From Olsenella sp. An293 (lineage in GTDB: Bacteria > Actinomycetota > Coriobacteriia > Coriobacteriales > Atopobiaceae), in the NCBI RefSeq assembly GCF_002159495.1, contig NZ_NFIT01000009.1:1-64000 (forward strand): a stretch of 64,000 bases of DNA, in the 5' to 3' direction. The notes under the pieces are model-generated. The model saw only the letters and a program-made list of their open reading frames with translations, had not been told where the DNA came from and searched no databases. Shown piece by piece: positions 6,818 to 15,637 of the stretch (its first letter is position 1; every line of letters starts with the position of its first letter). Made by a program: the position numbers and the translations under genes.

Positions 6818-9744
6818 AGGCCACCTCCGCCTGGCCGGCCAGGACCTCCTGGAGGAAGTCCCCGAACTCGGCCTGCGACTGGCGCAGGGCCGCCACGATA
6901 TCGTCCCTGCTCGCGTTGCCGCGCACCTCGACCTTTGGCGAGTAGGTCATGCCGGAGAGGTCGATGACCGTCCCGCCTCCGCCTGACGCGGCCGCGGTGA
7001 CGGGCGCCGCCGACGCCGAGTAGGCGCCGAGCATGTGTCCAGCCATCTGCCAGTAGCGCAGGTTCTGCGCGCGGTAGGCCGGGTTGAAGCTGATGACCGC
7101 CTCGTTCGGGTAGCGCGGGTCCTCGCCGGCGATGTAGGGGCCGTTGGTGAAGCCGCCCTTGGCGAAGCCGAGGAACGACCCGATGCCGCCGAGGATGCCG
7201 CCGCCGATGCTCGCGATTGCGGACGCCGCCTGACCGGCCAGGCCGATGAGGTTGCTGATGAACCCGCAGACGCCGGAGATGGCCGCGCCTATCGCGCTCA
7301 TGACGCCGGACAGGCCGCTTCCCGCGCTCATGAAGCTCTGGAAGCTGCTGATGGCGCTCGTGATGGGCGCTATGAGGCCCGTGATGCCGCCCTGGACGAT
7401 CGATATGATGCCCGAGACGCCCGAGAAGACGCTCGACAGGGTCATGACCGCCGTGATGATGAACTGGATGACCGGCGTCAGCGCCTGAATCGCCGCCGTG
7501 AGCGGCGGGATGACCGCCGAGGCGATCTGCGTGACGATCGAGATGATGGGCGTCAGGAAGTTGATGATGGGCGGAAGGATGGCGTTCGCGATGGACGCGA
7601 GGAGCGGCAGGATGCCGGAGATCGCGCTCATGAGCGGCGGCATGACCGAGGTGGCGAGGTTGCTCAGCGCCGGGCCGAGACTCGTGCTGAGGATCTGCAC
7701 GGCAGGGCCGACGGAGCTCACCAGCCCGCTGATGCCGGACTGGATGGACGGGAACACCTGCTGGAAGACCGACCCGATGCCCTGCACCACGGGACCGAGC
7801 GCGCCCGCGATGGACTGCACCGTCGAGATGATGCCGCCGGCGTCGATGCCGAGGTCCAGCCCGAGGGCGCCGCCCGCCGTGTTGAGGACGCCGGCGAGCG
7901 CCTGGGCGAGCACCGGGCCGACGGAGGACAGCGCGCCGGAGAGTGCCCCGGGAAGCGAGCTAGCGAGCGACGAGGCGATGCGCTGCACGACCGGCCCGAC
8001 GTTGTTGGCGACGTTGCCTATGGACTCGAGAAGCTGGTCGGTCAGGGCGCCCATGTCGGCGCCCTCGGTGCCCAGGCCGGTGAGCCAGTTCGACCACGCG
8101 GCCTTCATGGTGTTCACGGAGCCCTCGATGGTGGTCGCCGCCTCGAGCGCCGTGGTCCCCGTGATGCCCATGTTCTCCTGCACGGCGTGGATGGCCGTGA
8201 TGACGTCGGAGAACTTGGCAGGGTCGAGTGCCTGCCCGGTGAGCTCGGACGCGTCCTTGACGAGGCGCTCGAGCTCGGACTTGGTGCCGCCATACACAAT
8301 GTTCACGGTGGGTCGCTAGTCCACCGCCGCCCATGACCTCTGGGCTGCTGCACGTCGCCGTGCAGGTCAGACTATCTCTTGGCCGTCGTACGACGGTCCC
8401 TCGCGCTTCGGGCCGCTTGGCCCTACCCTACTCGGTTCCGCCCTCGATGGGCGCCCTTTCGGTAGTCGTTACGCGTTCCCATGTGTGGATCGACCATTTC
8501 CCAGATACTCGAAGCGGTAGCCGCGCATCTTGCCGCGCCTTCCTATCCCCCCATGCTTGAGCATCAGGGAGATGTTGGCGATGGTCACTCCGAAGTGATC
8601 GGCCGCCGCCGTGATGCTCTCGAAGTTGAGAACCTCGTCAACGCCCAGCCAGCTCTCATGGCCGCCGCCGCGCATCTTGCGCTTCTCGGCATAGTGAAAG
8701 ACTGCTATGCGTTCGCTTCTCGTCCCAGTCGTGTTGAACCGGGAGTTGTTCTCTGAGAACGTCGCCCATCTCAGGTTGCCCACGGAATTGTCCGTCCGAC
8801 ACCCGTTGACGTGGTCTACCGTCCTCTTGTTTTCTGGATTGTCCAGGAAAGCTTCGGCCACCAATCTGTGCACGGGCTTCTTCGTCCTCTTGTTCCCTTT
8901 GTAGAGATCGACGTAGAGGTACCCGTTGCTCTTGTTGAGCGTCGGCGCTTTAGGCTTCCCCGTCTTGTCGTTCCGCACCTCTCCGACGTCGCTGACGGAG
9001 TATGAGTCAAACCCGAGAACCTTTCGCCAGGCCATAGCGCTCCTAACCACGCTTTTACTGGCTTAATTTTATCAGATTCTGTGGGTGCTCTTGAGCTTCG
9101 CTCGGTATTGTCTGCTACTATGCAGCTAGCTGCAGAGTTTCACCGAATTCACGAGGTTTATACTGGGCAATTGCGGCTTGTTTATGTCTACCCAGTTTAA
9201 GGTTGTCCAGCATCGCGTAGTTCCCTCGCATGAGGGACTGGTACGTCTGCTGGATGGACTCGATGTTCGTGCCCATCTTGTTGGCGTTGTCGCTCATGTC
9301 CTTGATGGCGAGGTCCGCGTAGCTCGCCGCCGCCTGCGTGTCGCCGCCGAGCGACTGGATGAGGCTCGCCGAGAAGGCCGTCGCCTGCTCCATGTAGGTG
9401 TTCGCGGAGACGCCTGCGGTCTTGTACGCCTCGGCGGCGTACTGCTGGACCTGCGCGGAGCTTTCCTTGAAGAGCGTGTCCACGCCGCCGACCAGCTGCT
9501 CGTACTCGGCGTAGCTGCTGAGCGCGGCGCCGCCGATGGCGGTGGCGGCACTCGCGGCGGCGCCCGCCGCCACGGCGATGCCCTTTGCGGCAGCTGAGCC
9601 CGCCTTGCTCATGGCGCTGCCGAAGCCGCTCATCTTCGAGAGGCGCGAGACCTTCTTCTCGACGTCGTCGATGGCCTTCGACAGCGACTTGTCGACCTTG
9701 CCGACGAGCGAGATGACCGCCTCCATGGTCTTGCCCTTTGCCAT
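6810..9744 (-). CDS. Tail tape measure protein, split by a group I intron
   Basis: Exon 1 is 9744-9190 (185 codons, ending NLKLG) and exon 2 is 8294-6810 (starting YGGTKSELERL). Joined, they restore the highly conserved tape-measure sequence NLKLGYGGTK-x-E-x-x-RL and a protein of 679 residues. Exon 1 has a charged N-terminus, then Ala/Gly-rich hydrophobic stretches (about 45-70). Exon 2 has long hydrophobic segments with repeated VGPVVQ, LPPLMSAI and IPPLTAAI units, typical of tape measures that set tail length. Without splicing translation enters the intron and stops. The start ATG 9744 has a moderate upstream purine run. Confidence 0.92.
8295..9189 (-). mobile_element. Group I intron in the tape measure gene
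   Basis: Boundaries come from protein continuity and P1 pairing. The 5' exon ends ACTGGGT (9196-9190) and pairs with the internal guide GCCCAGT (9168-9162), leaving the expected U-G pair at the splice site. The last intron base is G (8295). Core elements are near the 3' end: AACGACTACC (8470-8461) and CCAAGAGATAGTCTGACC (8382-8365) supply the GACTA/TAGTC pairing of P7, with a P9-like hairpin at about 8350-8367. The HNH gene lies inside, and its TAA overlaps the core. Confidence 0.93.
8469..9035 (-). CDS. HNH homing endonuclease in the intron
   Basis: 188 residues. The N-terminus is a NUMOD4 domain (WRKVLGFDSYSVSDVGEVRN). The HNH motif follows at about residues 70-95 (VDHVNGCRTDNSVGNLRWAT). 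The C-terminus has a NUMOD1/HTH-like segment (FESITAAADHFGVTIANISLMLKHGG then GYRFEY). ATG 9035 has TAGGAG 5 nt upstream. It would cut intron-less tape measure alleles and so spread the intron. The coding part is less GC-rich than the flanking phage genes, consistent with separate origin. Confidence 0.92.
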   Translation of the reverse strand: MAWRKVLGFDSYSVSDVGEVRNDKTGKPKAPTLNKSNGYLYVDLYKGNKRTKKPVHRLVAEAFLDNPENKRTVDHVNGCRTDNSVGNLRWATFSENNSRFNTTGTRSERIAVFHYAEKRKMRGGGHESWLGVDEVLNFESITAAADHFGVTIANISLMLKHGGIGRRGKMRGYRFEYLGNGRSTHGNA

Positions 9745-9781
9745 GCTCCCACCCCCTCTCTCTCCTATTGCTCGATGCCCT

Positions 9782-10293
9782 CTACTTCACACGCCCGAAC
9801 TTCTGGCGCGACCTGGCCATCTCCCTCTTCATGCGCTCGGCGCGCTCCCGCTCGTCCTCCACGGCCTCGTTGTAGTCGCGGAGGAAGTCGACGAGCGGGC
9901 GCCGGGCTACTTCGAAGGGGCTGCAGTTGTACTCGTGGCAGTACTCTCGGATGGCTCGTCGGAGTCGCTTTCCGTCGAGTCCCCATCCGCACCGAGCGCG
10001 AAAAAACGGCCGATGCCCGCGATCCTCACGAGGTCCACGCCGCGGATGCGCTCGAGGTCCGCGATGTCGATGGACTGGTCGGCGGCCATGATGCCCTCGA
10101 AGCCGAGGTAGATGTGGAATCCGTAGTCGATCTCGGACATGCTCGACGGCGAGCCCTCGTTGTTGCGCTTGGCGTTCGCCAGCGCCTCGGCGCGGATGAA
10201 CTCGTCCGGGCCGATGGCGTCCATGTCGCAGGGCAGCTCGGTCAGCTTCTTGCCGTTGACGAGCAGCGGCCTTCTCAGCTCGATGGTCTCCAA
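9782..10293 (-). CDS. Tail assembly chaperone, -1 frameshift product
   Basis: Translation starts at TTG 10293 (GGGAGG 5 nt upstream) and runs in frame to the slippery site T-TTT-TTC at 10006-10000. A -1 shift then opens a new frame to the TAG at 9784-9782. The added tail is clearly protein-like: REYCHEYNCSPFEVARRPL, then VDFLRDYNEAVEDERERAER. This is the gpG/gpGT layout found between tube and tape measure genes in most tailed phages; the long form recruits tube subunits to the tape measure. The extension ends about 40 nt before the tape measure start. Confidence 0.88.
9907..10293 (-). CDS. Tail assembly chaperone, unshifted short form
   Basis: 128 residues from TTG 10293, ending at the TAG 9909-9907 in the zero frame. 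The body (LTELPCDMDAIGPDEFIRAEALANAKRN, then SEIDYGFHIYLGFEGIMAA and DLERIRGVDLVRIAGIGRFF) is of the E/XkdN chaperone type. After FFALGA the zero-frame tail is low-complexity Ser/Thr/Asp/Glu, as expected where the frame is only the short exit of a frameshift pair. Confidence 0.85.
   Translation of the reverse strand: METIELRRPLLVNGKKLTELPCDMDAIGPDEFIRAEALANAKRNNEGSPSSMSEIDYGFHIYLGFEGIMAADQSIDIADLERIRGVDLVRIAGIGRFFALGADGDSTESDSDEPSESTATSTTAAPSK
10000..10006 (-). promoter_or_regulatory. Programmed -1 frameshift slippery heptamer
   Basis: T TTT TTC in the zero frame of the chaperone gene (codons CGT TTT TTC GCG). Both tRNAs can re-pair after a one-base backward slip, and the -1 frame stays open for 72 more codons with family-like sequence. 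Confidence 0.88.
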
Positions 10294-10398
10294 CTTGTCC
10301 TCCCTTTCGTGTGAGCGAAGATGGGCGGCGTTGCGCGTCTACCGCCCCGCACGGGCCTCACGGCGCCCGTCGACCTCGCCTCCCGCGGGCGCGTGTGG

Positions 10399-10908
10399 CT
10401 AGAGCAGCTGCTCGGCGCCGCCGGAGTAGTCGACGCCGGCGAAGGTGAAGATGCCGTTGAGCTGGTCCACGACCAGCACCTCCGCGCCGTCCTTGACGAG
10501 TCGGTAGCGCGTGCAGCCGAGCGTGGCCTCGTTCTCGCCGGCGCTGCCGACCTCGAGCGAGACGCCCGGGACGGTCTTGCCGTAGGCTCGGAGGAAGGCC
10601 TTGTAGCCCGCCATCTTGGAGTTGCCCTCGCGGTCCACGACCTGCTGGGCCCAGCGGACCTCCACCTCGTGGGAGCCGGGGGCGCACAGCTCGGCGAGGG
10701 ACTCGTCGGGGTTGCCGACGGTGACGGTCGCCTCCATGGCGTCGACTAGGCCGGGGACTGGCGCCTCGACGGTTCCGCCGGCAGACAGCTCGACGGTGGT
10801 GAAGGCGATCTCGGGCAGCGTCACCGTGGCGTTTCGCGCGACGAGCGAGCCGTCCACGTAGACGGTGGTGCCGGCGACCGCGCCGGGGATGTCGACCCAT
10901 CCTGCCAT
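10399..10908 (-). CDS. Major tail tube protein (P2 FII / XkdM type)
   Basis: 169 residues directly after the sheath gene, overlapping it as TGATG (ATG 10908; GTG 10911 possible). Segments MAGWVDIPGAVAGTTVYVDGS, FTTVELSAGGTVEAPVPGLVDAMEATVTVG and VRWAQQVVDREGNSKMAGYKAFLRAYGKTVPG fit the contractile-tail tube family. It forms the inner tube through which DNA passes. Confidence 0.85.
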   Translation of the reverse strand: MAGWVDIPGAVAGTTVYVDGSLVARNATVTLPEIAFTTVELSAGGTVEAPVPGLVDAMEATVTVGNPDESLAELCAPGSHEVEVRWAQQVVDREGNSKMAGYKAFLRAYGKTVPGVSLEVGSAGENEATLGCTRYRLVKDGAEVLVVDQLNGIFTFAGVDYSGGAEQLL

Positions 10909-12416
10909 CACGCCTCACCCCCCTCGAAGTACGCGGAGAAGCCCGCGTCGGTGTAGCTGACGTAGACCGTGGCGCTCTTGAGCGGCGGCGTCGGCGTCGC
11001 CTCGGCGTTCCAGACGAAGTCGCCGCGCATGAGCTGGTCGGTCGGGTTCTCCTCCTCGCGGAACTCGACCGTGGGCTTGCCGATGAGCGCGCCGATGGTC
11101 ACGAGCTGGTCGAGCTTCTCCTGCTCTCGGTTGACGATGCGGTCCTTGAGGGCGCGCGTCATGGGCGAGTCGATCTCGGGGCCCCACTCGAGCTGGAAGG
11201 AGTTCGTGATGTGGAAGAGCATCCGCATGTTCGTCGCGAAGTACGCGCGCGCGTCGACCGACGGATTGTCGTTGTCGAAGGCCGCGGTGTGCGGGCCCCA
11301 GAGCACCCACTCGCCCGCCCAGCCGATGACGGACGTGACGCCCTTGACGTTGAGCTGGTTCGCGGACTGCTGGTCGAAGCCGCGGTTCTTGGCGTTGTCG
11401 CCGAAGAACTGCTTCACGACCGGCACGGCCTTGTTCGACGGGCTCTCGAAGGGCACGCCGTCGTGCTCCTGGTCGATGCGCTGCGATGCGGCCACGAAGA
11501 GCGTGGAGACGTGGAAGCGCCTGCCGTCGGCGTCCTCGGCCATGGGCCAGCACACCACGGAGCGCTCGGACGAGTAGTTCAGCTCCTCCTTGGCTGCGAG
11601 GGCCTTGGCGATGGTGTCGACCATCTGGCTCTCGGCGTCCACGAGCGGCAGGTCGGCCACGACCATGGCGTCCCAGTGGCCGTTGATGGCCTGAGAGGCG
11701 TCCACGAGGGCGTCGTAGACCTTCTTCTCGTGGGACCAGCCCGGGGCGGCGAGCAGGTTCGGTACCACGAACTGCTCCTGCCAGAGCAGGGGCAGCGCGG
11801 CGATGCCGGAGTACTGGCCGTCCGAGGTAACCATGCCGACGATGTCATCGGCGTCGACGGCGGAGGGGTCCATCTCGGTGTAGGTGACCTTGGCCTCGCC
11901 GTCGTCAATGGAGCCGCCCTCGGTGGCGGTGATGACGATCGTGTTCGTGTTCACGTTGTAGTCGAGCGCGTAGTCCGTGCCCTCGGCGTAGGTCGTGGAA
12001 CCGGTGGAGTCCTTGACGGCCACGGTGTCGAGGACCGCCGTGTCGGTGGCGACCTCGGCGCGGCCGGCCACGAAGGACACGTCCTTCTCGGTGGCCGAGG
12101 ACACCTTGTGGGTGGCCGGGTCGAGCACGTTCACGACGTAGATGGGGCCCACGCCGTCCTCGTCGGCGTCGAAGTGGGCGGCGATTGCCTCGCAGAGGGT
12201 GAAGCTCTCGAAGTCGGGGCTGTAGCCGAACTTGGCACGCGCGTCGGCGAGCGAGGAGATGCGCACGGGCGCGTTGACCACGTCCGCCTCCCCATAGCCG
12301 CGCACGAGGCCGACAGGAGCCGTGCCGAAATAGACCGGCACCGTCTCGGACGCCACGACCCGCTGGACGATGGAGTCGCCCAGGTGGCCGTATGCGCCGT
12401 GCAGGTAGTCTGCCAT
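10908..12416 (-). CDS. Tail sheath protein (P2 gpFI type)
   Basis: 502 residues. ATG 12416 is chosen because AGGAGG lies 6 nt upstream. The N-terminus (LHGAYGHLGDSIVQRVVASETVPVYFGTAPVG) and the C-terminal half (KAVPVVKQFFGDNAKNRGFDQQSANQLNVKGVTSVIGWAGEWVLWGPHTAAF, RALKDRIVNREQEKLDQLVTIGALIG) are typical sheath sequence. Its presence defines the phage as having a contractile tail. Confidence 0.93.
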   Translation of the reverse strand: MADYLHGAYGHLGDSIVQRVVASETVPVYFGTAPVGLVRGYGEADVVNAPVRISSLADARAKFGYSPDFESFTLCEAIAAHFDADEDGVGPIYVVNVLDPATHKVSSATEKDVSFVAGRAEVATDTAVLDTVAVKDSTGSTTYAEGTDYALDYNVNTNTIVITATEGGSIDDGEAKVTYTEMDPSAVDADDIVGMVTSDGQYSGIAALPLLWQEQFVVPNLLAAPGWSHEKKVYDALVDASQAINGHWDAMVVADLPLVDAESQMVDTIAKALAAKEELNYSSERSVVCWPMAEDADGRRFHVSTLFVAASQRIDQEHDGVPFESPSNKAVPVVKQFFGDNAKNRGFDQQSANQLNVKGVTSVIGWAGEWVLWGPHTAAFDNDNPSVDARAYFATNMRMLFHITNSFQLEWGPEIDSPMTRALKDRIVNREQEKLDQLVTIGALIGKPTVEFREEENPTDQLMRGDFVWNAEATPTPPLKSATVYVSYTDAGFSAYFEGGEA

Positions 12417-12439
12417 GCGCACCTCCTATGTGCGATTGT

Positions 12440-13051
12440 CTAGAGGTAGTCCTGAAGGAACGTCGGGGACGCCTGCCCCCGGTAGAGCGCGACCTCGACC
12501 CACGCGAACCAGAAGGGGTAGAGGTCGGGGATGCTGCCCTGCTCTGAGTACGGGCCGAACCGGACCGGCTGCGAGCGGTCGACGGCGAGGCCGTGGACGT
12601 CGCGGGCGTTGCGCAGCTCGCGCACGACCACGTCCACGAAGCTCCACGCGTCTCGCCAGCCGTCGTCGTACGACGGCGCGAACTCGTCGGCCTCGCGCCG
12701 CACGAAGCCGCCGTCGGGGGACGGCTCCCACACGTCGCGGCCGTGGAGACCGGGGTTCCACGCGCTGAGGTGGAGCCGGACGGTGAGCGACTCGGTGCGC
12801 TCGGCTATCGAGTCCTCGCCGTCGGTCACCTGCACGAGCACGCCGGGGTGGCTGAAGAGGTAGGGCGGCGCGACCATCTGCGGGCCGGTCGGCCAGTACA
12901 TGCCGTGGACCACCGGGTGGACGAGCTGGTAGTCGTAGCGGCTCCCGTCCTCGTCGCGCCAGTCCTCGGGCACGGCCTTGAGGGTGACCTTGGGGCAGAC
13001 CTCGTCGGCCAGCCAGTCCATGACGCACTGGACGTCCTGCACCACGGCCAC
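12440..13051 (-). CDS. Probable tail completion / neck protein
   Basis: 203 residues, GTG start 3 nt after the upstream stop. No family is recognised with certainty. It lies between the FII-like head-tail joining gene and the sheath, the usual place of tail-terminator and neck proteins. Segments like VMDWLADEVCPKVTLKAVPEDW and WSFVDVVVRELRNARDVHGL suggest an alpha/beta fold; there is no membrane segment. Confidence 0.6.
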   Translation of the reverse strand: MAVVQDVQCVMDWLADEVCPKVTLKAVPEDWRDEDGSRYDYQLVHPVVHGMYWPTGPQMVAPPYLFSHPGVLVQVTDGEDSIAERTESLTVRLHLSAWNPGLHGRDVWEPSPDGGFVRREADEFAPSYDDGWRDAWSFVDVVVRELRNARDVHGLAVDRSQPVRFGPYSEQGSIPDLYPFWFAWVEVALYRGQASPTFLQDYL

Positions 13052-13054
13052 GCG

Positions 13055-13360
13055 CTACCACCCCCTCGCGAGGTCTATCTCGGTCACGCCCATCTCGTCG
13101 CGCCACGCGAGCACGGCGTACGAGCGCCCGTCCACGGAGACGGTCTCGCCGGGGCGCCTGCGCCGCGGCAGGTCCTCGGTGCGGGCGAAGAGGCGGGCCT
13201 CGTCGGACGGCACGCCCGAGTCGAGGTCGCGGTCCCCGCGCTCCACCTGGTCGATGACGCACGCGACGGTCGCGCCGTCCACGTCGTGCTCGCCCGCGAA
13301 CTCGGCGAGGTCGAGGAAGACGCGCTCGCGGTCCTCCCCGACCGTCTCCTTGAAGCCCAC
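13055..13360 (-). CDS. Head-tail joining protein (lambda FII-like)
   Basis: 101 residues. VFLDLAEFAGEHDVDGATVACVID and LFARTEDLPRRRRPGETVSVDGRSYAV match the order of elements in lambda gpFII (two-strand start, then the arginine-rich RRGDT-like turn). GTG 13360 follows the upstream TAG directly. It would form the interface between the finished head and the tail. Confidence 0.72.
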   Translation of the reverse strand: MGFKETVGEDRERVFLDLAEFAGEHDVDGATVACVIDQVERGDRDLDSGVPSDEARLFARTEDLPRRRRPGETVSVDGRSYAVLAWRDEMGVTEIDLARGW

Positions 13361-13702
13361 CTACTCCACCTCGGCGGCGGAGAGGTCGGGCGCGGCCTCG
13401 GCCTCCTCGATGGCGGCGACGAGCTGCGCCTTGGTCTTGCGTCCCACGGGGACGCCCAGACCCTCCGCGACCTCGGCCAGCTCGGCGCGGGTCATCTCGG
13501 AGAGGTCGGAGGCGGGCTCCGCGTCGGGCGCGGCCTCGGCGGGAGCGGTGGCGGGGGCGCCGCCGTCCACGTACTCGGCCACGCCCTCGGCCACCCACCG
13601 GGCCTCGAGCGCGCGGTCGGCCTCGAAGGCCTCGCCGGGCCGCATGGTGCGGCGCCGGCGCCCGTCGAACCAGAGCAGGTCGTGCTTTGTGGCGCGAATC
13701 AT
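13361..13702 (-). CDS. Small head-region protein with a SAP/HeH-like C-terminus
   Basis: 113 residues, ATG 13702 behind GGAGGA. An N-terminal part (LLWFDGRRRRTMRPGEAFEAD) is followed by an Ala/Pro/Glu-rich linker and a helix-extension-helix segment at about 70-105 (EMTRAELAEVAEGLGVPVGRKTKAQLVAAIEEAEA), like SAP or Rho-N-type motifs. It sits at the lambda FI position between capsid and FII genes. A DNA-packaging or head-assembly role is inferred. Confidence 0.65.
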   Translation of the reverse strand: MIRATKHDLLWFDGRRRRTMRPGEAFEADRALEARWVAEGVAEYVDGGAPATAPAEAAPDAEPASDLSEMTRAELAEVAEGLGVPVGRKTKAQLVAAIEEAEAAPDLSAAEVE

Positions 13703-13725
13703 GCGTCCTCCTTCTGCCGGCTCGC

Positions 13726-14796
13726 CTAGTCGGTGAGCAGGGACTTGGCGCTGACCCAGCAGCCCTTGTTGTTCGGCACGAGCAGCGGGCGGGCCGTCAG
13801 CGTGAGGGTGCGGACGTTGCCGTCTGCGTCAGCCACGTACTTGGGCACGCGGGCGCGGGCGTAGGTGTGGAAGTTGCCGTCGGCCTGCTCGATCTGGGAG
13901 ACCGCGCCGTAGAGGGTGCGGCCCGAGTTCGGCGCGGTCATGACGCCGCAGCCCGAGGGGATGTAGCTCGCGGCCTCGCCCTCGGCGTCGACGTAGGTCT
14001 CGTCGTAGGAGATGACGTTGATGGCGTGGCCGCGGACGTTGAGCACGCACACGACGGACGCGCCCGGCGCCTCCAGCGTCGGCGCGACCTGCCCGAGGTC
14101 GTAGCGACGGTTGTCGAGGAGCTTCTGGACGGTCTCGTCGTTGACGATGGCGTCGGCGACGTCCGGGGCGCACACGAAGTCCTGAGCGGGGAGGCCCGCC
14201 TGGGTGAGCTTGAGGACCATGTCGGCCATGTCGCCGAGGATGTCGGCGCCATCGGCGTCCCACTTGGTGGTGATGCTGACGGCGTAGGGGTTGGCGCCCT
14301 CGCTGTAGAAGCGCACCTCGTTGGCCACGCCGACCTCCTTGTCGTCGGCGAGCTCCACCATCTTGCAGCCGGAGTCGAGCATGGTCTCGGCGGCCATGGC
14401 CTCCTCGCGGCGCGCGATCATGGCGTCGAGGTCCTCGAGGTCGTCCATCGCGAGCATCTGGGCGCGCTGCTGCGGGCTCATGGTGCCGAAGAGAGCCTCG
14501 CCGAAGCCGCGCTTGGTGATGTCGTCGATGGTCATCGGGCGCTTGGGCGCGATGGTGGGCGGCAGGTACTCGGCCATCTCGACGGCGCGGCGCGTCACGG
14601 GGAAGCCGTTCTCGTAGGGCGTCACGAAGGGCGCGAGGCGGCGGTCGCCGTCCTTGTACTCGACGAGCACCTTCTCGGTGTTGAAGATGTCACCGGCGTT
14701 GGTCGGGAAGTAGCGGTCGCGCAGGAAGGAGGGCTTGGGGTTGATGCCCTCCACGGCCATGATGAGCCGCGCGGTGCTATAGATGTCAAGAGCCAT
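13726..14796 (-). CDS. Major capsid protein (lambda gpE family)
   Basis: 356 residues. The N-terminal FLRDRYFPTNAGDIFNTEKVLVEYKDGDRRLAPFV, the MTIDDITKRGFGEALFG segment and the C-terminal GCGVMTAPNSGRTLYGAVSQIEQADGNFHTYARARVPKYV are characteristic of the gpE family. ATG 14796 has GGAGGA upstream. It follows the decoration protein gene, as in lambda. Confidence 0.92.
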   Translation of the reverse strand: MALDIYSTARLIMAVEGINPKPSFLRDRYFPTNAGDIFNTEKVLVEYKDGDRRLAPFVTPYENGFPVTRRAVEMAEYLPPTIAPKRPMTIDDITKRGFGEALFGTMSPQQRAQMLAMDDLEDLDAMIARREEAMAAETMLDSGCKMVELADDKEVGVANEVRFYSEGANPYAVSITTKWDADGADILGDMADMVLKLTQAGLPAQDFVCAPDVADAIVNDETVQKLLDNRRYDLGQVAPTLEAPGASVVCVLNVRGHAINVISYDETYVDAEGEAASYIPSGCGVMTAPNSGRTLYGAVSQIEQADGNFHTYARARVPKYVADADGNVRTLTLTARPLLVPNNKGCWVSAKSLLTD

Positions 14797-14810
14797 GTGC
14801 TTCCTCCTTC

Positions 14811-15227
14811 CTAGAGGGAGTCGGAGACGAGGATTCCATGCGTGCGCATGTAGTCCAGGTCGGCGGCGGTCAGGGTGTAGTCCGGGTCGGTAAGCAATGC
14901 CTCGAAGCGGAAGTTGCCGGTCTTGTAGGCCTGTGCCTTGCTGTCGACGCCATTGGCGACGTCGACGTCCTCGGCGAGGACCACGACGGTCGGCGCGGAC
15001 ACGGTGATGGCGCCGGTGCCGGACGCCGTGATGCCGACCGCTGCCTCGATTGGCTTGAGCGTGCCTCCGGGGGTGCCGACGAGCACGGTTCCGCGGTGCA
15101 GCGTCTCGTTGTCGCCGTCGACCTGGTTGCCCTGGACCTTGACGGTGGTCACGTGCGCGGTCGGGGTCGCCGCCGCGAAGATGTCGTTGTAGTCGGCGGT
15201 GCCGACGGTCTGGTCGAGTCGTGCCAC
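14811..15227 (-). CDS. Head decoration protein (lambda gpD family)
   Basis: 138 residues from GTG 15227, which overlaps the protease stop by one base (TAGTG) and has GGGGAGG upstream. TLHRGTVLVGTPGGTLKPIEAAVG and the AQAYKTGNFRFEALL segment match gpD-type trimers that stabilise the expanded capsid. It lies between scaffold and capsid genes. Confidence 0.88.
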   Translation of the reverse strand: MARLDQTVGTADYNDIFAAATPTAHVTTVKVQGNQVDGDNETLHRGTVLVGTPGGTLKPIEAAVGITASGTGAITVSAPTVVVLAEDVDVANGVDSKAQAYKTGNFRFEALLTDPDYTLTAADLDYMRTHGILVSDSL

Positions 15228-15637
15228 TAGCGGCCTCCCCTCATCTGCGCGCGGAGCTGCGCGCACTGCTGGACTTCCTTCTTGGCCTGCTCCTCCTCGG
15301 TGTCCTCGCCCTCGCCGCCGGTGGGGTCGGGCTCGACCTCGTCGGTGCCGGACTCCTCGGCGTCGGACTGGGCGTCCGCGAGGTAGCGCGCCGCGGCGGC
15401 GCGGTCGGCATCGGCCCGTGCGGACCTCTCGGCGCTCTGGGCGCGCAGGGCCGCGATGGCCAGCTGCTCGGCGCCCATGGGGTGCTCGCCGTACTTGGCC
15501 TCGCGGACCATGTCCGCAGGCAGGCCGTCCGCGACCTCGTCGATTGCCGCGAGGCGGTCGCGCTCGGACTGGCGAGCGGCCGCCTCGATCTCGGCCACGA
15601 GGTCAGGGTGCTGCTCGCGCAGCTCGGAGATGTTCAT
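15227..15637 (-). CDS. Internal scaffold protein (Nu3-like, in frame)
   Basis: An in-frame ATG at 15637 within the protease gene has GGGGAG about 6 nt upstream and would give a 136-residue protein: MNISELREQHPDLVAEIEAA, followed by repeated Ala/Glu/Arg helices and an acidic stretch. This repeats the nested C/Nu3 design of lambda, in which free scaffold is produced in excess over protease. Confidence 0.7.
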   Translation of the reverse strand: MNISELREQHPDLVAEIEAAARQSERDRLAAIDEVADGLPADMVREAKYGEHPMGAEQLAIAALRAQSAERSARADADRAAAARYLADAQSDAEESGTDEVEPDPTGGEGEDTEEEQAKKEVQQCAQLRAQMRGGR

